From the NCBI RefSeq assembly GCF_001613245.1, contig NZ_BDBZ01000012.1, positions 140,628 to 204,627 of the forward strand: DNA of 64,000 nt. Reading direction: 5' to 3'. The first letter of the stretch is position 1; every line of letters begins with the position of its first letter. This stretch comes from Nocardia speluncae NBRC 108251. Its GTDB lineage: Bacteria; Actinomycetota; Actinomycetes; Mycobacteriales; Mycobacteriaceae. Below the pieces are notes generated by a model, which made no database searches, was not told the DNA's origin, and saw nothing but the letters and a program-made list of their open reading frames with translations. The translations under genes and the position numbers were made by a program. Shown piece by piece: positions 16,722 through 25,400 of the stretch.

Positions 16722-18221
16722 ATGGTTCGAGAACTCACACATTTCATCGGCGGGCAGCAGGTCTCCGGCGCGTCCGGCCGGTTCGGCGATGTCTACGATC
16801 CCAACCTCGGCGAGGTGCAGGCCCGGGTGCCGCTGGCGAGCAAATCCGAGGTCGAGCAGGCCATCGCGAATGCCGAAGCCGCGCAGCCGGCCTGGGCCGC
16901 GATGAACCCGCAGCGCCGGGCCCGGATCCTGATGAAATTCCTGACCCTGGTCAACGACGAGATGGATTCCCTCGCCGCGCTGCTGTCCAGTGAACACGGC
17001 AAGACCATCCCCGACGCGAAGGGCGATATCCAGCGCGGGCTCGAGGTCATCGAATTCGCGGTCGGTATCCCGCATCTGCTCAAGGGGGAATACACCGAGA
17101 GCGCGGGCACCGGGATCGATGTGTACTCGATGCGCCAGCCGCTGGGTGTGGTCGCCGGGATCACTCCGTTCAACTTCCCGGCGATGATTCCGCTGTGGAA
17201 GGCCGGGCCGGCGCTGGCCTGCGGTAACGCCTTCGTGCTCAAACCCTCCGAACGCGACCCCTCGGTCCCGCTGCGGCTTGCCGAACTGTTCCTCGAGGCC
17301 GGTCTGCCTCCGGGGGTGTTCAACGTGGTCAACGGCGACAAGGAAGCTGTCGACACCATCCTGCACGACCCCCGGATCAAGGCCGTCGGCTTCGTCGGCT
17401 CCACCCCGATCGCGCAGTACATCTACGAAACCGCCACCGCCAACGGCAAACGCGCCCAATGCTTCGGCGGCGCGAAGAACCACGCCGTCGTCATGCCGGA
17501 CGCCGACCTCGACGATGTCGCCGACCAGTTGATCGGTGCGGGTTACGGTTCGGCCGGTGAGCGCTGCATGGCGATCTCGGTGGCCGTCCCCGTGGGCGAG
17601 GAAACCGCGAACCGGCTGGTCGAGAAGCTCACCGAGCGGGTGCACAAACTCAATATCGGCAAGTCCGACGATCCCGGCGCCGATTACGGGCCGCTGGTGG
17701 GTCTCGACGGCGTGGACCGGGTGAAGAAGTACATCCAGCAGGGTATCGACGAGGGTGCCGAACTGGTGGTCGACGGCCGCGGGCTCACCGTAGAGGGCGC
17801 CGAGAACGGATACTTCGTCGGCGCGACCCTGTTCGACCGGGTCGGTAAGGAGATGTCGATCTATACCGACGAGATCTTCGGCCCGGTACTCACGGTGGTG
17901 CGCGCGGGCGACTACGCGGAAGCCCTGGCGCTGGCCAACGACCACGAATACGGCAACGGCGTCGCCATCTTCACCCGCGACGGCGATACCGCCCGCGACT
18001 TCGCGGCCAAGGTGCAGGTGGGCATGGTGGGCATCAATGTCCCGATCCCCGTGCCGATCGCCTACTACACATTCGGTGGCTGGAAGCGCTCCGGTTTCGG
18101 CGATCTGAACCAGCACGGCCCCGATTCCATCCGTTTCTATACCAAGACCAAGACGGTGACGCAGCGCTGGCCGGCCGGGCTCAAGGAGAGCAACAGCTTC
18201 GTTATCCCGACGATGGAATGA
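16722..18221 (+). CDS. mmsA: Methylmalonate-semialdehyde dehydrogenase (CoA-acylating)
   Basis: 499 residues from ATG 16722, which has an AGGAA just upstream. An aldehyde dehydrogenase fold is clear: NFPAMIPLW, FVGSTPIAQYIYE for NAD binding, and the catalytic Cys282 in GERCMAIS. The CoA-acylating subfamily is indicated by length, by FGGAKNHAVVMPDADLD and by the company of the next three genes. The enzyme converts methylmalonate semialdehyde with CoA and NAD to propionyl-CoA, the last step of valine degradation. It is the first gene of a four-gene operon with overlapping stops and starts. The in-frame region upstream to 16521 is not needed. Confidence 0.93.
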   Translation: MVRELTHFIGGQQVSGASGRFGDVYDPNLGEVQARVPLASKSEVEQAIANAEAAQPAWAAMNPQRRARILMKFLTLVNDEMDSLAALLSSEHGKTIPDAKGDIQRGLEVIEFAVGIPHLLKGEYTESAGTGIDVYSMRQPLGVVAGITPFNFPAMIPLWKAGPALACGNAFVLKPSERDPSVPLRLAELFLEAGLPPGVFNVVNGDKEAVDTILHDPRIKAVGFVGSTPIAQYIYETATANGKRAQCFGGAKNHAVVMPDADLDDVADQLIGAGYGSAGERCMAISVAVPVGEETANRLVEKLTERVHKLNIGKSDDPGADYGPLVGLDGVDRVKKYIQQGIDEGAELVVDGRGLTVEGAENGYFVGATLFDRVGKEMSIYTDEIFGPVLTVVRAGDYAEALALANDHEYGNGVAIFTRDGDTARDFAAKVQVGMVGINVPIPVPIAYYTFGGWKRSGFGDLNQHGPDSIRFYTKTKTVTQRWPAGLKESNSFVIPTME

Positions 18222-19375
18222 ACATGTTCACTCTCGACGCCGACGAGCGCGCCATCCGCGATACCGCCCGGGAGTTCGCCGACGAATACCTCGCCCCGCA
18301 TGCCGTGGAATGGGACCAGGAAAAGCATTTCCCGGTGGACGTCCTGCGGAAATCGGGCGCGGTCGGGCTGGGCGGAATCTATGTGCGCGAGGAGTTCGGC
18401 GGGTCCGGGCTGCGCCGGCTGGACGCGGTACGGATCTTCGAAGAACTCGCCACCGGCTGCCCGGCCGTGGCCGCCTACATCTCCATCCACAACATGGCGG
18501 CCTGGATGATCGACGCCTACGGTGACGACGAGCAGCGCCGCCGCTGGCTGCCCGGACTCACCGCGATGGATCTGCTGGCCAGCTATGCGCTCACCGAACC
18601 GGGGGCGGGTTCGGATGCCGCGGCCATCACCACCCGCGCGGTGCGCGACGGCGACGACTACATCGTCAACGGCACCAAACAGTTCATCTCGGGTGCGGGC
18701 AGCAACGACGTGTACGTGATGATGGTCCGTACCCAGGACACCGGTGCGCGCGGTATCTCGACCCTCGTGATCCCGGCCGATACCCCCGGCCTGGAGGTCG
18801 GCCCGAACGAGAAGAAGATGGGCTGGAACGCCCAGCCCACCCGGCAGGTGATCCTGACCGACGCTCGGGTCCCGGCGGCCAACCGGCTCGGCGCCGAGGG
18901 CGACGGTTTCCGGATCGCCATGAACGGGCTCAACGGCGGCCGGCTGAATATTGCGGCGTGCTCGATGGGCGGGGCGCAGGTCGCGCTCGACAAAACCGTG
19001 CCCTACCTGGCCCAGCGCACCGCGTTCGGTGCACCGCTGCTGAACAATCAGGCACTGCAGTTCGAACTGGCCGATATGCGGACCAAATTGGAAGCTGCCC
19101 GGTCCCTGCTGTGGCGGGCCGCGGCGGCCCTGGACGCGGATGCGCCGGACAAGGTCGAACTGTGTGCCATGGCCAAACGATTCGCCACCGACTCCGGGTT
19201 CGAGGTCGCCAACGCCGCGCTGCAACTGCACGGCGGTTACGGTTACCTGGCCGAATACGGTCTGGAGAAAATCGTCCGGGACCTGCGGGTGCACCAGATC
19301 CTGGAGGGCACCAACGAGATCATGCGCCTGGTCGTGGCCCGGTCCATGACGGCGTCCGCGGAAGGAACTGAATGA
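18218..19375 (+). CDS. fadE9: Isobutyryl-CoA dehydrogenase (acyl-CoA dehydrogenase, FadE9-type)
   Basis: 385 residues, FAD-dependent acyl-CoA dehydrogenase of the short-chain type. ATG 18218 overlaps the mmsA stop (ATGA). Signature pieces are YALTEPGAGSDAAA (substrate/FAD segment), FISGAGSND, and the C-terminal QILEGTNEIMRLVVARSM with the likely catalytic base Glu363. In the mmsA operon context the substrate is almost certainly isobutyryl-CoA, giving methacrylyl-CoA and passing electrons to ETF. Mycobacterium tuberculosis has the same order (Rv0753c mmsA, Rv0752c fadE9, Rv0751c mmsB), though without the extra crotonase between them. Specificity is inferred from context. Confidence 0.92.
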   Translation: MNMFTLDADERAIRDTAREFADEYLAPHAVEWDQEKHFPVDVLRKSGAVGLGGIYVREEFGGSGLRRLDAVRIFEELATGCPAVAAYISIHNMAAWMIDAYGDDEQRRRWLPGLTAMDLLASYALTEPGAGSDAAAITTRAVRDGDDYIVNGTKQFISGAGSNDVYVMMVRTQDTGARGISTLVIPADTPGLEVGPNEKKMGWNAQPTRQVILTDARVPAANRLGAEGDGFRIAMNGLNGGRLNIAACSMGGAQVALDKTVPYLAQRTAFGAPLLNNQALQFELADMRTKLEAARSLLWRAAAALDADAPDKVELCAMAKRFATDSGFEVANAALQLHGGYGYLAEYGLEKIVRDLRVHQILEGTNEIMRLVVARSMTASAEGTE

Positions 19376-20457
19376 GCGACGAACCCGAAGTCCTGGTCGA
19401 ACAGCGTGCCGGCCTGGGACTCATCACCCTGAACCGGCCCAAGGCCATCAATGCGCTGAACCATGCCATGACGCGCACCATCACCGAACAGCTACGGGCC
19501 TGGGCCACCGACGATTCGGTGCGCACCGTCGCCCTCACCGGCGCCGGTGAACGGGGGCTGTGCGCGGGTGGCGATATCGTCGCCATCCATCACGATGCCA
19601 AGGAACAGCAGGCGGCCGGGCACGTGGGGTCGGCGGCGGATTCGGCCACCGGGAAGTTCTGGCGCGACGAGTACATTCTCAACGCGCTCATCGGCCGCTA
19701 CCCGAAACCGTATGTCGCGGTGATGGACGGGATCGTGATGGGCGGTGGGGTCGGGTTGTCCGCGCACGGCAGTCACCGGATCGTCACCGAGAAGTCGACG
19801 ATCGGAATGCCGGAGGTCGGGATCGGGTTCATTCCCGATGTCGGCGGTACCTATCTGCTGTCGCGGGCGCCGGGCGAACTGGGCACTCATATCGCGCTCA
19901 CCACGGCGCGGATGAAGGCGGGTGATGCGATCGCCACCGGTTTCGCGGACTACTACGTTCCTGCCGAACAGATTCCGGCGCTGCTCACCACCCTGCAGAC
20001 CGAAACCGCCGATATCGCAATCGCCAAATACGCCGCTGCGGCACCGGAATCGGCGCTGTTCGCGCAGCGCGACTGGATCGACTCCTGCTACGGCGCGGAG
20101 ACGGTCGCCGAGATCGTCGCCCATCTGCAGGAACACGCCGATACCGAGGCGAATGCGGCCGCCACGGCGATACTCGGAAAATCACCGGTCGCGCTGCAGG
20201 TCACCTTGCGGTCGCTGCGATCCGCCCGCACCGCCACGAACCTGGAGACGGTACTGAACGAGGAGTACCGCGTTTCGATCGCCTCGCTGGCCTCGCACGA
20301 TCTGGTCGAGGGGATTCGCGCGCAGGTGGTCGACAAAGACCGCAACCCGCAATGGTCGCCCGCAACCCTGACCGATGTCACCACCGCCCGGGTGGACACG
20401 TACTTCGCCGAACTGGGCGAACGGGAACTGGGTCTGACGACTCCGGAGGAAATGTAA
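19372..20457 (+). CDS. 3-hydroxyisobutyryl-CoA hydrolase (crotonase superfamily)
   Basis: 361 residues, about 100 more than a simple enoyl-CoA hydratase, as in HIBYL-CoA hydrolases. ATG 19372 overlaps the previous stop. The crotonase oxyanion-hole segments are GLCAGGDIVAI and GIVMGGGVGLSAHG, and the acid/base segment is MPEVGIGFIPDVGGTYLLSR. The C-terminal extension (SIASLASHDLVEGIRAQVVD, DKDRNPQWSPAT) is typical of this hydrolase group. It cleaves 3-hydroxyisobutyryl-CoA to the free acid and CoA, protecting the cell from reactive methacrylyl-CoA. It shares its TAA with the mmsB ATG (TAATG), so it is tightly coupled. Confidence 0.9.
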   Translation: MSDEPEVLVEQRAGLGLITLNRPKAINALNHAMTRTITEQLRAWATDDSVRTVALTGAGERGLCAGGDIVAIHHDAKEQQAAGHVGSAADSATGKFWRDEYILNALIGRYPKPYVAVMDGIVMGGGVGLSAHGSHRIVTEKSTIGMPEVGIGFIPDVGGTYLLSRAPGELGTHIALTTARMKAGDAIATGFADYYVPAEQIPALLTTLQTETADIAIAKYAAAAPESALFAQRDWIDSCYGAETVAEIVAHLQEHADTEANAAATAILGKSPVALQVTLRSLRSARTATNLETVLNEEYRVSIASLASHDLVEGIRAQVVDKDRNPQWSPATLTDVTTARVDTYFAELGERELGLTTPEEM

Positions 20458-21353
20458 TGAGCAAGACGATCGGTTTCCTCGGCCTCGGCCATATGGGTGG
20501 ACCCATGGCGGCGAACCTGGTGAAGGCCGGATACGAAGTGCACGCGTACGACCCGTCTGCCGCGGCGCAGGAACAGGCCGGTAAAGACGGTGTGGCCCTG
20601 GTGGAGACCGGCGTCGCCGCCGCCACCGGCCGCGATATCGTGATTACGATGCTCACCAACGGCAAACTGGTGCGCGACGTGTACGCCGAACTGCTGCCGG
20701 TGGCGCGACCGGACACCTTGTTCGTGGACTGCTCGACCATCGATGTCGCCGATGCCAAAGCGGCCGCGGAGGCGGCGACCGCGGCCGGGCACCGGGCACT
20801 GGATGCGCCGGTCTCCGGCGGTGTTTCAGGTGCGGCCGCCGGCACGCTCACCTTCATGGTCGGCGGGGCGGACACCGATTTCGCCGAAGCGCTGCCGATG
20901 CTGGAGGTGATGGGCGCCAAGGTCGTGCACTGCGGCGGCGCAGGCGTCGGGCAGGCCGCAAAGATCTGCAACAACATGCTGCTCGGGATTTCCATGATCG
21001 GACTGTCCGAGGCGCTGGTGCTGGGGGAGAAGCTGGGGCTCAGCCACCAGTCGTTCTTCGATGTGGTGTCCACGGCATCGGGACAGAGCTGGGCGCTCAC
21101 CACCTACTGCCCGGTGCCGGGGCCGGTGCCGACCAGCCCGGCGAACAACGACTACCGACCAGGGTTCGCGACCGCACTGATGAACAAGGATCTCGGCCTG
21201 GCCGTGGATGCGTTGCGCGCCAACGGTGTGGAGGGCCGTATCGGTGAACTGGCTGCGGAGATCTACCGTGAGTTCAACGAAACCTCGGACGGCCGGGATT
21301 TCTCGGCGATCGTCACCGAGGTGCGCAAGCGCAGCTCTGGGTGGGCGACGTAA
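20457..21353 (+). CDS. mmsB: 3-hydroxyisobutyrate dehydrogenase
   Basis: 298 residues. Its ATG 20457 overlaps the previous stop by one base, with GGAGGAAA close upstream. The NAD-binding Rossmann motif is GFLGLGHMGGPMAANL (6-21). The substrate-binding block is DAPVSGGVSGAAAGTLTFM, and the catalytic lysine is Lys169 in GQAAKICNNM, as in the beta-hydroxyacid dehydrogenase family. It oxidises 3-hydroxyisobutyrate to methylmalonate semialdehyde, which MmsA then uses. It is the last gene of the operon, and a GC-rich hairpin follows at 21372-21397. Confidence 0.93.
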   Translation: MSKTIGFLGLGHMGGPMAANLVKAGYEVHAYDPSAAAQEQAGKDGVALVETGVAAATGRDIVITMLTNGKLVRDVYAELLPVARPDTLFVDCSTIDVADAKAAAEAATAAGHRALDAPVSGGVSGAAAGTLTFMVGGADTDFAEALPMLEVMGAKVVHCGGAGVGQAAKICNNMLLGISMIGLSEALVLGEKLGLSHQSFFDVVSTASGQSWALTTYCPVPGPVPTSPANNDYRPGFATALMNKDLGLAVDALRANGVEGRIGELAAEIYREFNETSDGRDFSAIVTEVRKRSSGWAT

Positions 21354-21371
21354 CAGAAGCGGATACGGCGA

Positions 21372-21397
21372 GCCCGTCCGCCGGCCTGGGGACGGGC
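21372..21397. terminator. GC-rich hairpin between convergent genes
   Basis: Perfect 8-bp stem GCCCGTCC (21372-21379) / GGACGGGC (21390-21397) with a 10-nt loop. It lies 18 nt after the mmsB stop and 12 nt from the stop of the opposing glycosyltransferase-like gene, so it could end both transcripts. There is no U-run, so it may be a Rho-independent pause or just a stable stem. Confidence 0.45.
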
Positions 21398-21408
21398 ACC
21401 ATCGGCGT

Positions 21409-22095
21409 CTACTGGAACTTGAAGATGTAACTCCCGTAGCGGTCCTTGTCGTTCCCGGCATCCTCCCAGGTGTAGCCATAGGAGCCGATATGTTCCAGGC
21501 GGAAGCTGGTATCGACGAGCACCTGGAATCCGCTGCGCCGCGCGCGTTCGATGAAGGCGTAGTCCTCACCGAGGTACCAATGGTTACCGTCGTCTTCCGG
21601 TAGCAGCATCGGAAGAAAAAATGGGACGACGGGTGTGCCGAAACGGACATTGCACAGCGGCAAATCCTCGTGCGCGGTGATCTTTTCGTACACTTCGCGC
21701 CTGGTGTGCAGGAAACCTGTTCCGACATAGCGGACTTCGGTGAGACCGCCCCCCTCGCCGAGTACGAATCGCTCGGTGCCGGGCAAGACATCACAGGCCA
21801 GCGCGCGGGCATTTTTCTTGACGCATACGCCACCCACCAAGGGCAGATTATGAGCGCGCAACCGTTCCACTGCGTCCGGTTCGAACCCGGTATCCGCATC
21901 GATCCACATCAACTCGTCGAACCCCTCGGTCAGCGCCTCGGTGGCCAGCTGGCTGCGTGCCTGGTCGATCGCGGCGGCGCCGAAGGAGCGCCGCACACGA
22001 TAGCCGCGCCGTTCCAGCTGCTGCAGCGCTTTTTCGCAGGCGCGCTCGATGTGGTCGAAGACCGGCACCAGAACAATGCAGCGTGAGGGATCCAT
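21409..22095 (-). CDS. GT-A-type glycosyltransferase-like protein
   Basis: 228 residues from the ATG at 22095 (minus strand), which is preceded by GGAAGGTGG at about 10 nt; the alternative ATG at 22122 has no ribosome site. The DxD metal site typical of nucleotide-sugar transferases is WIDADTGF (Asp66, Asp68). The C-terminal LGEDYAFIERARRSGF resembles the ED-xx acceptor motif of family 2 glycosyltransferases. It should use a nucleotide-sugar donor, but neither donor nor acceptor is predictable. No membrane segment is seen. It reads away from the type VII cassette and may or may not belong to it. Confidence 0.72.
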   Translation of the reverse strand: MDPSRCIVLVPVFDHIERACEKALQQLERRGYRVRRSFGAAAIDQARSQLATEALTEGFDELMWIDADTGFEPDAVERLRAHNLPLVGGVCVKKNARALACDVLPGTERFVLGEGGGLTEVRYVGTGFLHTRREVYEKITAHEDLPLCNVRFGTPVVPFFLPMLLPEDDGNHWYLGEDYAFIERARRSGFQVLVDTSFRLEHIGSYGYTWEDAGNDKDRYGSYIFKFQ

Positions 22096-22211
22096 ATCCA
22101 ATTTTCCACCTTCCGACACCATCGTGATCGGACCAACCGTACCGCCGGTTCGGCGGGATTGCCGCGGGTGAACAGCCCGATGGTGACAAGGCCGAGGCCT
22201 ATGAGTGACCG

Positions 22212-22254
22212 CGGTATCGTCACCGATATTCGTAACCGTTCCGACGAGGAGTAT
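22212..22254 (+). repeat. 43-bp direct repeat, left copy
   Basis: Matches 31712-31754 in 40 of 43 positions. The first 29 bp are identical; differences are at 22241, 22248 and 22252. It contains the perfect dyad TATCG-N4-CGATA (22215-22228) inside an outer CGGT...ACCG pair. It lies 214 bp upstream of the CpnT-like start. The two copies are exactly 9500 bp apart and in the same orientation, with the type VII cassette between. Confidence 0.85.
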
Positions 22255-22361
22255 CCGACCGAGCCCTCGCATGGCCGGCCGGTTGCGTCGTGGACCGATC
22301 GAATTCAGCTGCCAGGTCTACCAGTTCACTGGAGTACCGCATGATCGAGGCCGCGGTTCGG

Positions 22362-22396
22362 GCCGAATTTGCCTGGGCGCCACCGGGAATTCAATG
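22362..22396 (+). promoter_or_regulatory. GAATT-box element, copy A
   Basis: Two boxes, GAATT at 22365-22369 and GAATTC at 22387-22392, start 22 bp apart, i.e. two helical turns. The 17-bp core CGCCACCGGGAATTCAA (22378-22394) is identical to 26912-26928. Each copy ends 74-80 bp before the start of a cassette gene (22468 and 27008). A shared operator or promoter element is likely; the binding protein is unknown. Confidence 0.6.
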
Positions 22397-22467
22397 AAGC
22401 ACGCCAGAATCTATCCGGTCCCACCCGACCCCGGTCCGTGATCCCGAGCCGTCGGAGCTGCGCCGCT

Positions 22468-25400
22468 ATGAGTTTGTACCTTCCTCCGGAGCTCCGCTGG
22501 CTCGGCTGGATCGCGGGTGCACAGTGGCCGGACGGGGACGAGGACAAGGCCTGGGAAGTCGCCGCGGCATGGCAGGAGGCGAGCGAGGAGCTCCTCGATC
22601 TGCTCGCAAAAATCGACGCCGCCGAGCAGGCCACCACGGAGGCATATCCCGAGGGAGACGCCCGCACCGAGATGGGTGCGCGCTACGACATGCTGCGCAG
22701 CGGTGACCAATCGCTGGAGCAGCTGGCCATCTCGATGCAAGCCCAATACGGTTCGGCCTTCGATATGGGCACCGAGTTGCAGGCGATGAAGCTCACCATC
22801 ATTGTCACTCTCTGCTGGCTTGCCCTCGAAATCGCCTGGGCCTGGTTGTTTCCGCCGACGGCCCCCGCGGTCGAGGCCGCGGCGATCGCCTCGACCCGGT
22901 CCTACCTCAAGATCATCCAGGATTTCGTCCAGAAGACCATCCAGAACATCGCCCGGCGGGCGGGAGCACCGAACACGAAACGCCACTTCTGGAAAGAGCT
23001 GGCGAAAGGTAACCCCGGCTGGCCCACTGCGAAAGGCTGGGGAGTGTACGGCGCGCGGGCCGCGGAGGGCGCCATCGTCCCGATGGCGATCAACGGCAGT
23101 ATCCAAGCCGGACAGATCGCCGACGGCAAACGACGCTCGTTCAACGGGCAGGAGTTCGGCCTCTCGGCCCTCGGCGGTGCCGCCGGAGCCGTCCCGGCTC
23201 GGGAATTCGGCCGCTACCTGGGCGAAGGCATCGAGAAGGTGGCGGGCAAACAACTCAACAACGTCGCCGGGCGGACGGCCAACGGCATGTTCATCGGTGC
23301 CATGGCCGATGGGTTCGGCGCGGTTTTCGGCAACCTGGCCACCGCGTTGGCCGCCGGAGGTGATTTCTCGGCGTTCAGCAACGGGCCGGGGTGGGTCGGG
23401 AACTTTGCGCAAGGTGCGCTGGTGGGTGGGGCCCGCGGCGCTTCGGCGTTCAACAGTTATGTGCCGAAAACGACCGACGGCTTCACCAATATGTCGGCTT
23501 TCCGGAAAGACTCCTGGCTGCGTGGCAATGCTTGGCTCTTCCCGAGGTCGGAGGCGGGGTTGTTCGCGGGTGGCTCCGACAACAGTTCCGGGAACACAAC
23601 CAGAGGTAACACACCCGATACCAACATCACCGCAGCGCCCAACACCGATATTGCGCCCAATGCCGACATCACGACTGCGTCCAATGTCAACACCACGACT
23701 GCGCCCAATACCGTGGCCGCGCCCAATACCGAGGCAGCGCCGAACACTGAGGCAGCGCCGAACACCGACACGACGGTCGCCGGCAACGAGACAGCCGCGA
23801 TTGTCGACAACATGGGGACCGGCAACACCGCGGCGGTCGCCACCGGCTCCACGACCACCGGTGACGAGACGATCGGCACCGGTGGTCGAGGCGGGAGCGG
23901 TGTCCAGAACGGTGGTGAGATCGGCCAGAATTTCGGTGCGGCCGCTTCGGGCTCTGGATATCAACACTCGGCGCCGGGCTGGTCGAACACCATGCCGCAG
24001 AGCGCCTGGTTCCAATCTGCGGGTGAAACATCGAATTCCGGGGGAAACAACTTCGGAGCCGGCTTCACGGGCGACACGAACCGGTCACCGATGTTCGACG
24101 CAGGGTTCGGGCCCGCCACGACGCGGCACGACGGGTTCGGCGAGGTCTACCCTGATCCGACCGGTCGGGCATGGGATACCGAGAGGGGGAACTCTGTCGG
24201 GCCTGCGGTAGAAAGATCCTGGGATTCGGGCGGTAACCGCGAGGCCCCGGTGTTCCGGTGGCCCGATTCCGACGTGGGGAGTTCTATCGAGCGTCCGGTG
24301 TCACCGTTGGCGGACTCGGATGCGGGCAGCTTCATCGAGCGCCCGGTATCGCCTTTGAGTGAGGACGGAAACGATTCGTCCACCAGTGTCGTACCGGGGG
24401 CTCACGGGCTCGGGGTGAACAGCAATGTGCCCGCCCAACCCGCCCCCGTATCACAGCAGAATCTGCCGGGCCAGCAGCTCACGGCGCCGCCGGGGGTTTC
24501 GCAACAGGCGGCCGGCACTTCGTCATCTGCCCCGCATCAGTCGCACCAGCAACTGCTGCCGAATTCCTCCCAGCCCGTGCAGCGGGGTGGGGCAGGGCCG
24601 CTCGGGCTCCTGACAACGAGCGACGAGTCGATTGCGGCCGCGCGGCAACAAACACCGCCACAACCGCTGGGCCGTCCGCCGGTGGGGCAGGAAGCGCCGC
24701 CGGTCCCGGAGCGTTCCACCTTGCGCCCGCCGCCGGGGCCGGAGTACGGGCAGGGTTCACCTCCGCCGGCGCCCCCTGGGCTTCCGCCGCCGGACGGGCC
24801 CGCTCCGTCCCCGCCGCCGAATGTGCCGCCGGTTCCGGAGCGTTCGCCGTTGCGTCCGCCACCGGGTCAACAGGCCGTGCAGGGTCCGCCTCCGCCGGAC
24901 GGGCCCGCTCCGTCCCCGCCGCCGAATGTGCCGCCGGTTCCGGAGCGTTCGCCGTTGCGTCCGCCACCGGGTCAACAGATCGTGCAGGGTCCGCCTGCGC
25001 CGCCGGATCGGCCTGCGCCGCCGGTTCCCGAGCGTTCGCCGTTGCGGCGTCCGCCGGTGCCGCAGATCGGGCAGGGTCCGCCGCCGCCGGATCGCCCGGC
25101 GCCCCCACCACCGGATCCGGTAGGCGCGCAGGACGGTACTCGGGCTCCCTCACCGCGTCCCGAACCGGAGCCGGTTGCCCAACCCCACCGGTTGCAGCGA
25201 GGCGATCGGGACGAGCAGATCGCACACCAGCGGTGGCTGCGTGAACAGGTGGTGCGAATGCAGCAGCACGAAGCAGAGTTGCAGGCGCAGGCCCAGCGCC
25301 GGCGACAGCTGGAGGAGTTGCAGTCGTTGCACCAGCACCAGGATCGGCACTCGCCGGGGGAACGAGAATTACAGCGGCAGGAGGGTCTGGAAAACATTGC

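Larger units (their letters stand above)
22096..22467 (+). other. 372-bp divergent intergenic region with two repeat elements
   Basis: It separates the leftward glycosyltransferase-like gene from the 4-kb CpnT-like gene. It holds the left copy of the 43-bp repeat (22212-22254), and a GAATT-box element (22362-22396) that recurs before the YbaB-like gene. A short open frame from ATG 22271 to 22441 would give 56 residues but has a poor composition and no recognisable similarity. Promoters for both directions must be here. Confidence 0.6.

Noticed and set aside
22271..22441. Possible 56-codon gene after the left 43-bp repeat
   Set aside because: It has an SD-like GAGGAG too far upstream, unusual composition and no recognisable similarity. 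It overlaps the GAATT-box element.
22411..24015. 534-codon minus-strand frame opposite the giant gene
   Set aside because: Arg/Gly-rich noise caused by codon bias of the sense gene; no motif or start signal.
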